64,000 nucleotides of DNA from Verrucomicrobiota bacterium JB024 (GTDB taxonomy: Bacteria; Verrucomicrobiota; Verrucomicrobiia; Opitutales; Cerasicoccaceae), in NCBI GenBank assembly GCA_030673825.1, contig JAUTCS010000083.1, forward strand, positions 1 to 64,000, written 5' to 3'. Made by a program: the position numbers and the translations under genes. Shown here piece by piece: positions 53,187 through 61,994 of this stretch. A model generated the notes under the pieces. That model saw only the letters and a program-made list of their open reading frames with translations. It ran no database searches and had not been told where the DNA came from. Numbering within the stretch: the stretch's first letter is position 1; each line of letters starts with the position of its first letter.

Positions 53187-53287
53187 GCCGTTGTGCTTTG
53201 CTGAAGCCAAGACAATAACGTATGCCCACCTGGTACGCTTACGTGCTGGGTGGGCTAATTTGTTGGGCGGATCTGAAACGCTTCCGG

Positions 53288-53483
53288 GTCCCCTGGTGTC
53301 CCCTGTCCCCTTGTCCCCCGATGATTTTACTTTTACTTTTTTCTTCTTACCTCTCTGCCTGGTTGGTCGTCGCTCCCTCCCCTGTACTTGTCTTGTATTT
53401 TTTTCTGGTAATGGAAATATATGAGGGGACGAGGGGACAATTGCCTTCAAGGCTAGTATTTATTGAGTGTGAAGCGTGTCCCC
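53288..53483. repeat. Cluster of GTCCCC motifs (iteron-like)
   Basis: GTCCCC occurs at 53288, 53298, 53305, 53313 and 53478, and its complement GGGGAC at 53425 and 53433. The first four are 7-10 bp apart. Seven copies in under 200 bp beside a primase gene resemble a replication-protein binding array, though the motif is short. Confidence 0.5.
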
Positions 53484-53592
53484 TTGCTTTATGCCAAGCG
53501 AGGACCATCAGGGGGCGGGGGCATTTAATAATTCGTAGTTTTGGCTACTTTTTGTATTGACAAAATGAATACGCATGTATTGATTAAAACCA

Positions 53593-53669
53593 ATGCTAGG
53601 AATAGCATGACCTGCTGAATGTTTTTGGGGCCTTTGGTTTTAGCCCCGCCCGATTTTTCTCTCAGCAGG
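53593..53669 (+). repeat. Two stem-loops upstream of the primase gene
   Basis: ATGCTA-GGAA-TAGCAT (53593-53608) forms a small stem with a GGAA tetraloop. It is followed by CCTGCTGA (53611-53618) pairing with TCAGCAGG (53662-53669), which encloses a GGGGC/GCCCC stem. Confidence 0.65.
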
Positions 53670-53678
53670 ATTTATTTA

Positions 53679-53706
53679 CCCCATCCGGGGCAACCCTCGG
53701 ATGGGG
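53679..53706 (+). promoter_or_regulatory. Strong hairpin covering the ribosome-binding region of the primase gene
   Basis: CCCCATCCG (53679-53687) pairs with CGGATGGGG (53698-53706); an inner GGG/CCC adds three pairs with one bulged T, leaving loop CAA. The 3' arm ends 7 bases before the ATG, so the only G-rich ribosome-binding candidate (GGATGGGG) is sequestered. No other Shine-Dalgarno sequence lies between it and the start. Translational control is inferred. Confidence 0.6.
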
Positions 53707-53713
53707 ATTTAAA

Positions 53714-56005
53714 ATGAAAAATCCAGTTACTTCTCATAAAATCGAAATCGGCGCGGCCACGAACCATACGGCGCAGCGCAGTATGAGAAAGATCGACCTC
53801 GGAGATGCCTTGGAGCAGATCCGTAGTGGTCGAGATTATGAGGGGCACGATTTACAGCCCAAAATACAGGCGATCCGTGATCTGAAGGACGGCGACGAGG
53901 AAAGGAGGCGACTCAAGGGGCAGCTTCCCGTCCTTGTTTTCAGCGGATTCAGTTCTAGCAACTCCCGTGAGGAGCTTGAGGCCCAGCCCAATGGGATCAT
54001 TTGCGTCGACATCGACAAGATACCTCAGGGCGAAATCGATACGGTGAGGCAGCGTCTTGTGGCCGATGAACACACGCTTGCCTGTTTCCTGAGCCCGTCG
54101 GGTAATGGCTTTAAAGTTATTCACCGCATCCCCGATCCTTCCGCCTCTTGGAGTGATAACTTCAAGCAGGTTGAGGGTTATTACCGGCAGGTGCATCAAC
54201 TTGAGATCGACTCCTCCTGCAAGAACGCGAACCGTTTATGCTACTACAGCTACGACCCCGACATCTACATCAATTGGGAGGCGCTGCGTTTACCGAGTGT
54301 CGACCTCACGCCCGATCAGCCCCCTGTCACGATTAACAAAAATGCGGAAACCACCTTTTATCAGGCAGCGGAGAGGGCTCACGCGCTGCTGGAGATTACG
54401 CCGGAACAGGTGGGGGAACACGCCGAGTGGATTCGTTTTTGTGGAGCCGTCTCCAACTACCTTCAGGGCAATGGCCACACGGCGGAACAGGCCCTCGAAA
54501 TCCTTACCAGGAAATGGGGGACAGAGGAGGACCGGCAGCAACTGAAAGCCCTCGTTAAAGACCGTCGGGATACGCCACTTGTGGCCGCGGAAGCGCTCGT
54601 GCGCAGCTCCAATCCTGAGGCCTGGTCCTCTTATCAAAGACGTTACCTGGACACGTGGCCCCACTGGAAAGGCTACGTCTACGATTCCGTATCGGATGAA
54701 CTGGTCGACGTAAAAAGCTTCGTGGGAAGGACGCGTAAAGCCTTCGATCTGAAATATACCAACGATAAGCCTGAGGTAAGAAAAGACGACTCCCCGGTCA
54801 AAGTCTCACCCAGCCTCTATACGATTGAGCGTTGCCCGGAGACTGCGGGCAGAGAGTACGCCCCGGCTGAAGCACGCCCTGTCTTTGTCCATGAGAACGG
54901 AGAGCGCCTGCTGAATCTGTATCGGCCTGTCCAGTACACGAAGGGTGCTTCTGCGGACCGGGTTGAGGCTGCCCGTGAGTTGCTTGCCGGACACATCCAC
55001 CATCTGTTTACGGATGAACAGGAGGCGGCCCTATTACTCGATTACCTGGCCTGGTGTACGCAAAACCCAGGAGTGCTCAAGTCGTGGATGATCATCCTCT
55101 ACGGTGTGCAGGGAGACGGTAAGAGCTGGTTTCGTGAGCTGATGGAGGCTGCCCTCGGGGAGGCTAACGTCGGCGTTTTGCAGTCGAGTAACCTTGAGGA
55201 CCAGTTTGCCTCACCCGCTTACGGCAAATGCCTGACGTTCATCGAGGAGCTGAAGTTGGACAACGTGCGCAAGTACGACACCCTGGAGCGCTTGAAAAGC
55301 CTGATCGGCAACCGTCGCGTCAGCTTGCGTGAGATGCGTAGAGCCCCTCGTGAGGTCAGGGCCACTGCGAACTACCTCGCGGCCACCAACCACTCCGACA
55401 GCTTGCCGGTCTCGGACAACGAAAGGCGTTTTTGCGTGCTCACCAGTCAGTGGGTGGATCGTAAGCACGAGTTACGCGAATGGGTTCACCAGCACCCGGA
55501 CTATTATCCGACCCTTTACCGAATGGTCCGGGAGGAACCCGAAGCGCTTCGTCAGGCGCTTTTGGAGCACCCCGTCAGTCAAGCCTTTCTGGAGACCTAC
55601 GAAGCTCCCAGAACCCGTGGGACGATCCGCATGATTGAAGAGGCAATTCCCTCCGGTGTCGTTGAACTGCGCGAATGGATCGAGGAGTGGGATGGTCCGT
55701 GGATAAATCAACACTTCGTCGTGCTCAGGGTCTTAAAGAAAAAACATGCGGATGAGTCAGACCGGGATACGTGTTTCGGGACAGGGAAACTCCAGAACAT
55801 GCCCCCGGATAAAAAGCTGCGGGAATACCTGAGCCAGTTAGGATATACCAAGCACGAGAAGCGTTCGATACGGTTGAAGGGGGACGGGAGCCGCAAGCTC
55901 AACGTCACCATCTACCTGAAGCCGGAAGTGGATACCGATGCAGCCTTCGCTGCGTACAGGGACCAGACGATATTCCAACCCAAGCCGGTAACGGAGACGG
56001 CTTAG
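53714..56005 (+). CDS. Mobile-element primase-helicase (BT4734-like N-terminus plus SF3-type helicase)
   Basis: 763 residues. The N-terminal ~190 residues resemble the BT4734/VirE-N fold (LPVLVFSGFSSSNSREELEA, GIICVDIDKIPQGEI, LACFLSPSGNGFKVIHRI), common in primase-like proteins of mobile elements. A PriCT-like helical region follows (EWIRFCGAVSNYLQGNGHTA). The C-terminal half is a D5-type helicase: Walker A YGVQGDGKSW (about 460), acidic FIEELK as Walker B, and AATNHSDSLPVSDNERRF as motif C/arginine finger. It probably initiates and unwinds replication of the element. No integrase or relaxase is nearby. Confidence 0.82.
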   Translation: MKNPVTSHKIEIGAATNHTAQRSMRKIDLGDALEQIRSGRDYEGHDLQPKIQAIRDLKDGDEERRRLKGQLPVLVFSGFSSSNSREELEAQPNGIICVDIDKIPQGEIDTVRQRLVADEHTLACFLSPSGNGFKVIHRIPDPSASWSDNFKQVEGYYRQVHQLEIDSSCKNANRLCYYSYDPDIYINWEALRLPSVDLTPDQPPVTINKNAETTFYQAAERAHALLEITPEQVGEHAEWIRFCGAVSNYLQGNGHTAEQALEILTRKWGTEEDRQQLKALVKDRRDTPLVAAEALVRSSNPEAWSSYQRRYLDTWPHWKGYVYDSVSDELVDVKSFVGRTRKAFDLKYTNDKPEVRKDDSPVKVSPSLYTIERCPETAGREYAPAEARPVFVHENGERLLNLYRPVQYTKGASADRVEAARELLAGHIHHLFTDEQEAALLLDYLAWCTQNPGVLKSWMIILYGVQGDGKSWFRELMEAALGEANVGVLQSSNLEDQFASPAYGKCLTFIEELKLDNVRKYDTLERLKSLIGNRRVSLREMRRAPREVRATANYLAATNHSDSLPVSDNERRFCVLTSQWVDRKHELREWVHQHPDYYPTLYRMVREEPEALRQALLEHPVSQAFLETYEAPRTRGTIRMIEEAIPSGVVELREWIEEWDGPWINQHFVVLRVLKKKHADESDRDTCFGTGKLQNMPPDKKLREYLSQLGYTKHEKRSIRLKGDGSRKLNVTIYLKPEVDTDAAFAAYRDQTIFQPKPVTETA

Positions 56006-56420
56006 CATGAACCCGTATCTACATATTCAGACCGTTAGGCACTGGCTCGTCCAAAGGGACCGGGGCAGGTTTCGCCCGCGCCCACTTCGGCGTCACTGGT
56101 AACCATGGTTGTCAGTTTCGCCGTGAAGTGGGTTGGTGTGTCTTAGCTTTTAAGTCACCCGCAAGGACCTTTATTTGGATGGCAGCTAAATCCAGAGGAT
56201 CCGGACGCGCCGGGCTGGTTGAATTTCAGTTTTCCGCTATCTCCAGAATTCAACATCGTGGCGCCAAGGAACTGGTTTTCGACATTTATTCCCTCGCCCC
56301 GAACACCTACGCTGCTACACCAAGGCCTGTGCCACCCCGCGTTTGTGGGCAGGGCTTACCATTTTTCGAGTAGCCCGGATTGTTTGAGTATAATGCAAAT
56401 AAAACCATTGCTATATGCTA
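56006..56420. other. 415-bp intergenic region, no convincing gene
   Basis: Between the primase stop and the convergent AraC gene. It contains the inverted repeat at 56081-56132. The 81- and 89-residue frames overlapping here show no family resemblance and are in different frames of the same bases, so they are not called. Confidence 0.55.
56081..56132. repeat. 52-bp imperfect palindrome sharing the AACCATGGTTGTCA core, copy 3
   Basis: CCCACTTCGGCG at the left pairs with CGCCGTGAAGTGGG at the right around AACCATGGTT. The bases AACCATGGTTGTCA (56101-56114) are the exact reverse complement of the core at 41760 and 48628. It lies 75 bp after the primase stop and may also act as a terminator for it. 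Confidence 0.65.
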
Positions 56421-57398
56421 TCAGCTTGCGTGTGTCAGTCGCCAAGTGCCGGGCGTCATCCCGGTGGCTCGTCGGAATGCACGGATGAAATAAGCCGCGC
56501 CAGAGTAACCGCACATGGTTGCCACAATGTCGATCTTACTTGAGCTATTTTCCAGAAAGCGCTTGGCTTGCCGAATCCGGCGTTCCTGCAGGATTTCGTT
56601 GAAGCTCTTTCCGGCGAACTGACGGCATAGCACGGAAATGCGGCTCGGATGGAGCTGGAGTGACTGTGAGGCGCTTTCTCTGTTGATCGGGCGGTGATAG
56701 TTTTCCTGAATGTAGCGGTCTATAATAATCCAACTAGAGTTGGCCTTGCAACGGGGAACCTGAGTGCTGCTTGATAGTTGTATCCAGTTCCTGATCAGTT
56801 CGAAAAGTGTAAGCGCGAGGTGACGGCCAATGTGTGTATTGGATTGCCAACCGGGAAAGCTGAGGCTGGGTGGCAATTGTCGGCTGATGCGCATTGATGT
56901 GGCTTTGGGGGTCGTCCAGTGCGAGACTTCTTGGAGTGCTTCAAGTGTTCTCTGTACCGCATATGGTCGCTCATCTATCCAGTGGCACCAGTTTGGCGTG
57001 GGGGCTGCGGTGCTCTTGTTCGGGTCGTATCTCACTTCGATAAAGCGGGTATAGGCGTCGTGAAACATCACACCCATATACTGGCATTGGGTAGAGAATA
57101 TTTCGTAGTCATGGCTATCGGGCGGGCAAAACCAGATGTCACCTCTTTTGAGGGAAGCCTGTTTTAACTGAGACTGACGCAGGTACACGAATTGATGCTC
57201 GCCTTCCAGCAGCAGGTGAAGCCTCGGCATTTGCATGCAGCGCCAACCATGCCCGGTCTTGGTCCTGTGTGTTGGTAAGGAAGCATCAGGTAGGAACAGC
57301 TCACCAGCTTCATTCGCGATATCGAAGCCCGAAAGACAATTGTAAATGTACTGCAACGATACGTTGTGTTGCTGTGGGGTGTAGGTCTTGAGGATCAC
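56421..57398 (-). CDS. AraC-family transcriptional regulator
   Basis: 325 residues. The N-terminal part is a cupin-like sensor (LHLLLEGEHQFVYLRQSQLK, GDIWFCPPDSHDYEIF). The AraC double helix-turn-helix is at the C-terminus (RPINRESASQSLQLHPSRIS and IDIVATMCGYSGAAYFIRAF RR). It is divergent from the pseudopilin/GH42-like/PEP-CTERM/sialidase cluster starting at 57665, so it probably activates it. The 266-bp region between is AT-rich and should hold both promoters. Confidence 0.92.
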   Translation of the reverse strand: MILKTYTPQQHNVSLQYIYNCLSGFDIANEAGELFLPDASLPTHRTKTGHGWRCMQMPRLHLLLEGEHQFVYLRQSQLKQASLKRGDIWFCPPDSHDYEIFSTQCQYMGVMFHDAYTRFIEVRYDPNKSTAAPTPNWCHWIDERPYAVQRTLEALQEVSHWTTPKATSMRISRQLPPSLSFPGWQSNTHIGRHLALTLFELIRNWIQLSSSTQVPRCKANSSWIIIDRYIQENYHRPINRESASQSLQLHPSRISVLCRQFAGKSFNEILQERRIRQAKRFLENSSSKIDIVATMCGYSGAAYFIRAFRRATGMTPGTWRLTHAS

Positions 57399-57664
57399 AA
57401 CAATAGTATAATTGTGAGATTAAGGATGACAACGGGGGCTATGGTGTCGGCAATTCAGGGGATGATCGCCTCGGCTCCTGACTGAATATGGATAAATACA
57501 CGAATGATCTCAAGATATTTGGTGCAATAAATCTTCTTGGTAAAGCTTTAAGCAGTCGGGGTCATTCTAGGTAAAAAGAAAACGAAAGTGAAATAAATGA
57601 TACCTATTTCCCGTAGATTTATCCTGGGCGCTTTGATATATTGGTCCCATCCCCGTTGCCTCTT

Positions 57665-58408
57665 ATGCATACAGATTCCTATACTCAGCCCTGCCTTCGC
57701 GTGAAATCTGCGCGACTTCCCTGCTCAAAGATACCTGCGTTTAGTTTGATCGAGCTTTTGACCGTCATCGCGATAATCGGTGTCCTTGCAGCCATACTCG
57801 TTCCGATTGTCGGAAGCGTTAAGGCCTCCGTACGCAGCACCCAATGCGCAAGACGACTCAGTCAGATCGGTTCGGCAATTTATCTCTATACGAGTGACAA
57901 CAACGGCTATTTCCCCGACGTAATGGTTCGGTCCGAGGCCAACACTTACTGGCACCAGTGGTGGCGGGAAATCGGCCCGTACATCAACACGAGCGTCAAG
58001 GAGGATCAGTATTCTTACGAAGATCTTCAGTGTCCGGAGGTAACTGAGCTGGCGATTGAGTCACTGCCATCGAGCTCCAGGCCGGAGAGACTCCCCAACT
58101 ATGGGCTTAATGCAAAATTGAGCCGCTATCAGGATAATGTGAACAATGCTCCCGCGGGGACGCGTGTGCGAGTCCTTGATGTGGTTAATCCCGCTCGCAC
58201 CCTGCTTGTTGGCGATGTGGGGGTCGGAGGCACCTCGACGGTGCCCGGAATGGATGTGAACAGCGTGACCAATCAAGGAGACAAGCATCCTGGCGGATCC
58301 AATCTGCTCTGGGTCGATGGCCACGTAAGCGTCTGGAAGGATGTCAACCGCTTAAGGGAAGCGCCTTATGCTCCGGGCAGTACCGAGGATGTCTGGAACC
58401 CGTATTGA
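57665..58408 (+). CDS. H-X9-DG pseudopilin (prepilin-type signal)
   Basis: 247 residues from an ATG at 57665 (a GTG at 57641 is also in frame). The signal PAFSLIELLTVIAIIGVLAA has Phe +1 and Glu +5, with Ala in place of Gly before cleavage. It is followed by CARRLSQIGSAIYLYTSDNN. The C-terminal H-X9-DG motif is HPGGSNLLWVDGHVSVW. It is first in its cluster and ends 5 bp before the GH42-like gene. Confidence 0.87.
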   Translation: MHTDSYTQPCLRVKSARLPCSKIPAFSLIELLTVIAIIGVLAAILVPIVGSVKASVRSTQCARRLSQIGSAIYLYTSDNNGYFPDVMVRSEANTYWHQWWREIGPYINTSVKEDQYSYEDLQCPEVTELAIESLPSSSRPERLPNYGLNAKLSRYQDNVNNAPAGTRVRVLDVVNPARTLLVGDVGVGGTSTVPGMDVNSVTNQGDKHPGGSNLLWVDGHVSVWKDVNRLREAPYAPGSTEDVWNPY

Positions 58409-58413
58409 ATGAA

Positions 58414-61131
58414 ATGCACGTGATGAAAAATTCCTTTAAAATGACACTCATTCTGTGTGCCTTCACGTTGTCTGTGCTTCAGTCCGTCGGGGCGGAGGAA
58501 TCGGGTGGGCCCTATGGTGGTTTTGGTCCGATCAGTAGCCGCGAGCTTTCCTCGGTGCCCTGGGCTCATCGTTATGGTGAGGGGATATTGATCGAGCTGG
58601 GAGACAGCGGCTCTATCACTGATCCGCGGCATCCCGATAACCAGTTGAGCCTTCTGCTGACTAACCGCACGAGTTCCTCTGTTACAGTTTATCCGAGTCT
58701 GAAGCTAATTATGCCCTCTCAGGCCGGACCGAACGGCAAGGATGAGGTATGGGAGGTATTTGATGGACAACCATTGACCCTCAAGGCCGGTACGACTGTC
58801 GCGCAAACAATCCCTGTAAAATTGACACGACAAGGTGTGCTGCGTGCCCTCGCTGCACGGGGTGACTACACACTGGCGGGAATGCGGATCGTGATCGAAG
58901 TCCGTGACGAACAGGGGGCTGTACTCCCGGCGATTTCCGATAGCGGGCATTTTTGCGTGGCTCCGTTGGGGGATGCTCCCGCCCTTCCGCAGGCGGCTAT
59001 TGTTCAGCATGAGGGTATTCCCATGCTGGAGATCAACGGAGTGACCTATCCCGGGAATTTTGGCTATGTGGGATGGAGCTGGCACCCTTCACGCCAGGGC
59101 GTGAAGGACTTCGCCATGACTGGCCGTCACATCTACGAGATCGTATTTCAGCCCTGGAGCATCTTCAAGGACGGTCAGCTGGATCCGAACCTGTTCGAAT
59201 ATAAGATGAATCAGATGGTGGCTTCCATTGTGGGGCGCGACCCGCAGGCGTTGATTATGGTGCGCTGGTGGATGTACGTTCCTAAGGATTGGCAGCAGTT
59301 TCATCCCGACGAAGTTGTAGTCTATGACGATGGGTCTAAAAACCTTCGAATGCCCGCCGGATTGGATAACCAGGCAAGCTACTGTTCGCCGCTTTGGCGT
59401 GACCAGTTCACAACAATTGTCCGTGAGGGTGTCAGGCGTTTGATCAAGAGTCCGTACGCTGACCGTATCTTCGCGTTGCGCGTGGGTTACGGCAATTGCG
59501 GCGAGTGGAACGGCTTCGGGTATCAGGGACGCAAGTTCGGTGATTTTTCGATACACGGGCGAGAGGCCTATGTGAAATGGTTGCAGGAAAAGTACACCGA
59601 TATCGAGCGCCTGAACGCCGCCTGGAATTCCGACTTGCAGGACTGGTCCGAAGTCGAGGTGCCCGGCACGGCTGAGCGCATGGAGGTGGATTTTGGCGTG
59701 ATGCGCGATCCTGCCGTGGCTGGAAACTACAGCGACTATTACCGCTTTTGGAGTGATTACACGGTGTCGCTCATCGAGTATTTCGGGCGGATTGTGAAAG
59801 AGGAGTCCTCGGGGAAGCTACTATACTCGACCTTTTACGGATACTTTCTGCACCACCTGACAGCCTCGCCTTACCATAGTCTGGATTCCGGGCACTATGC
59901 GATGACACGCCTGTTGCGATCACCAGTCATAGACATGATCGGCAGTCCGCACAATTACCTCGATCGCGAGAAGAACATATCGCAGGGCATTGCGTTGGAC
60001 TCGGTCAAGGCGCACGGAAAGCTCTTTATCGTCGAGGACGACATGACTACGCATGAGTCCACCGACTGGCCGCACCGTAAAGATGTCTTTGCCAGTACGC
60101 CCGAGGACTCGATTGCCTGGCACTGGCGTAATTACAGCCGTATCTTGACATGGGGGGTCGCTGGCTACTGGTACGACTTTTCCCGTGACTGGTTCACCTC
60201 GCCTGAGCTGATCGAGATGGCGCGGCGTATTCAGGACGTAAATGATTTTGCCCGCACGGTACCGAACGACAGCGTTGCGCAGGTAGCCGTCATGCTCGAC
60301 GAGCCGAGCATCTTCGACCTGAGCCTGGACAGTGCAAACTACGGCAAGTCCCTGTATAAAACCGTCGCCTATCAGCTAGACCAGGCAGGCGCCCCCTGGG
60401 ATTGCTTCCTGACCAGCGATATCGACAGGGTTGTTGCTCAGGACCGTTACCGTGTGCTGATATTCATGAACCAGTTGCGGCAGTCCCGCCAGGTGCAGGT
60501 GGCGTTGCAGAACTTCAAGGGGGCGGTTGTCTGGGTTTACGGAGCCGGAGCGATCTCTGAGCGAGGGTTGAGCGAAGTGAGTGAGTGGATCGGGATGCGT
60601 ATACGCTACGAGCCTGATTCGAGCGCCTACCATTTGATGACGGATGGCACCCCTATTGCAGAGCCGGAAGACACGCCAGTGACGCCGTTGGCCGTGATCG
60701 ACGATGATCAAGCGACGATCCTTGCCCGACATGCCACCGGTGAGCCTGGTTTCGGTTACAAGCCTCGCATAGGCGGAGGGGACACGTACTTTACCGGCAT
60801 CCCCTGGCTGAACTCCTGGATGCTGGCCCCGGTCTATGAACGGGCGGGAGTGTATCACTACATTAAAAGCGGAAGGGTCAATCTTTACGCCAGTAAGTCA
60901 TTCCTAGGGCTTTGGTCACACTCGCTCAGTGGGCCAGTCACGATCAGCCTGCCGGAGGTGGCGGAGGTGGTGGTCGATCTGTGGACGGGCGAAGTTATCG
61001 GCCGCAATATATCCGAGTGGACCGTCGATGCGTCGGTATCATCCAGCTCCAATTCCGGCCAGCCTCTGGCCCGGCTTTACTACTATGGCCCGGTGATGGA
61101 CCCGATGCCTCCCGTCCAGTCCACCGATTGA
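58414..61131 (+). CDS. Exported GH42-like glycoside hydrolase
   Basis: 905 residues from an ATG at 58414 (58423 also possible), with a signal peptide (KMTLILCAFTLSVLQSVGA). An N-terminal beta domain leads to a TIM barrel: GYVGWSWHPS, VRWWMYVPKDWQ, then GNCGEWNGFGY with a likely acid/base Glu, and LFIVEDDMTTH where the nucleophile is expected. A flavodoxin-like domain (VAVMLDEPSIFDLS, YRVLIFMNQLRQ) and a beta domain follow, as in GH42 beta-galactosidases. The match is distant, and the substrate is unknown. Confidence 0.68.
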   Translation: MHVMKNSFKMTLILCAFTLSVLQSVGAEESGGPYGGFGPISSRELSSVPWAHRYGEGILIELGDSGSITDPRHPDNQLSLLLTNRTSSSVTVYPSLKLIMPSQAGPNGKDEVWEVFDGQPLTLKAGTTVAQTIPVKLTRQGVLRALAARGDYTLAGMRIVIEVRDEQGAVLPAISDSGHFCVAPLGDAPALPQAAIVQHEGIPMLEINGVTYPGNFGYVGWSWHPSRQGVKDFAMTGRHIYEIVFQPWSIFKDGQLDPNLFEYKMNQMVASIVGRDPQALIMVRWWMYVPKDWQQFHPDEVVVYDDGSKNLRMPAGLDNQASYCSPLWRDQFTTIVREGVRRLIKSPYADRIFALRVGYGNCGEWNGFGYQGRKFGDFSIHGREAYVKWLQEKYTDIERLNAAWNSDLQDWSEVEVPGTAERMEVDFGVMRDPAVAGNYSDYYRFWSDYTVSLIEYFGRIVKEESSGKLLYSTFYGYFLHHLTASPYHSLDSGHYAMTRLLRSPVIDMIGSPHNYLDREKNISQGIALDSVKAHGKLFIVEDDMTTHESTDWPHRKDVFASTPEDSIAWHWRNYSRILTWGVAGYWYDFSRDWFTSPELIEMARRIQDVNDFARTVPNDSVAQVAVMLDEPSIFDLSLDSANYGKSLYKTVAYQLDQAGAPWDCFLTSDIDRVVAQDRYRVLIFMNQLRQSRQVQVALQNFKGAVVWVYGAGAISERGLSEVSEWIGMRIRYEPDSSAYHLMTDGTPIAEPEDTPVTPLAVIDDDQATILARHATGEPGFGYKPRIGGGDTYFTGIPWLNSWMLAPVYERAGVYHYIKSGRVNLYASKSFLGLWSHSLSGPVTISLPEVAEVVVDLWTGEVIGRNISEWTVDASVSSSSNSGQPLARLYYYGPVMDPMPPVQSTD

Positions 61132-61174
61132 GAGGCCAACCTTTTTCCAGACTAAACCCTAACCCCAATAATCC

Positions 61175-61975
61175 ATGAACAATATGCACAAAATGATCGT
61201 GTCTCTGGCCCTCGGGTGTTCGCTGATGGCTGCCGCCTCAAGCACTCAGGCCAGCCTGGTTGCAATGTGGGACTTTAATGGCGGTTCGCTCACGGATAGT
61301 GTCGGTGGCGTCCAGCTAACCATTCAGACGGGATATCCGGTGGACAGTGCCGCGACCCGGGTGGAAAATGGCCAGCTGATCATCGCCCGTCGTGAGGCTG
61401 TTTATACCACGGACTCCAGTGTCCTGCTGTCGGGAGACTTTACCCTGTGGCTGACCATGTCCTCGTCATCCATCGCCACAAATAATATATTCTTCGGCTA
61501 TGGAACGAGCACGGTCGGTACGGATAACCTGATGCCGAGCTTCAATGACATCGGCTATGCGGCCTATTTTACGGGTGCCGATACCGCACCGATCAATGCT
61601 CAGTACAAGGGTGACCTGGCGACTGTGACAGTTGGAGAGACCGCGTCTGTGAGTGAGAACGAAACCTTCGCGCTGGCGTTGGTGTATGATTCCTCCACGG
61701 GCGAATTGAGCATCGTGCTTAACGGAGTGGAGGTTTCGGCCACGACGAATGTGGCGAACACTCTCGATTCACTGACCATGTTTGCGGTCGGATTCCTGCG
61801 CTTCGATGCGGCTTCAATATATGACAATATGACTGTGGACGAGATACGTATCTACGACAGCGCGCTGTCGGCCGCCGAGATCGCCGCTATTCCTGAATCA
61901 TCTTCAATGGCCGCGCTTTTGGCTGTGCTTGCGATGGGGGCCGTACTAGCCGCCCGCCGTCGTCTCAAAAAGTAA
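61175..61975 (+). CDS. PEP-CTERM protein with LamG-like lectin domain
   Basis: 266 residues with a signal peptide (KMIVSLALGCSLMAAASSTQ) and a PEP-CTERM-type tail (IPESSSMAALLAVLAMGAVL then AARRRLKK). The middle (MWDFNGGSLTDSVGG, DFTLWLTMSSSSIATN, DEIRIYDSALSAAEIAAIPE) is the concanavalin/LamG fold and probably binds a glycan. Genes of this form lie beside hydrolases and may anchor or guide them. It starts 43 bp after the GH42-like gene. The next gene is its paralog. Confidence 0.88.
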   Translation: MNNMHKMIVSLALGCSLMAAASSTQASLVAMWDFNGGSLTDSVGGVQLTIQTGYPVDSAATRVENGQLIIARREAVYTTDSSVLLSGDFTLWLTMSSSSIATNNIFFGYGTSTVGTDNLMPSFNDIGYAAYFTGADTAPINAQYKGDLATVTVGETASVSENETFALALVYDSSTGELSIVLNGVEVSATTNVANTLDSLTMFAVGFLRFDAASIYDNMTVDEIRIYDSALSAAEIAAIPESSSMAALLAVLAMGAVLAARRRLKK

Positions 61976-61994
61976 ATACTGAGATAGACAACAG

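Larger units (their letters stand above)
53187..53713. other. 527-bp structured leader/possible replication origin, no gene
   Basis: Between the DUF5131 fusion and primase genes. It carries a cluster of GTCCCC motifs (53288-53483), an AT-rich stretch with TTGACA at 53557 and three hairpins just before the primase ATG. A 112-residue hydrophobic frame at 53222 covers the repeats and is not credible. Its design suggests an origin or a regulatory leader. Confidence 0.55.

Noticed and set aside
53222-53560. 112-residue hydrophobic frame upstream of the primase
   Set aside because: Its hydrophobic residues come from T/C-rich repeat DNA (GTCCCC cluster); it has no ribosome-binding site, and the region is better read as a leader or origin.
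56128-56488. 81- and 89-residue overlapping plus-strand frames
   Set aside because: Both read the same bases in different frames, neither has a recognisable motif, and the second runs antisense into the AraC gene.
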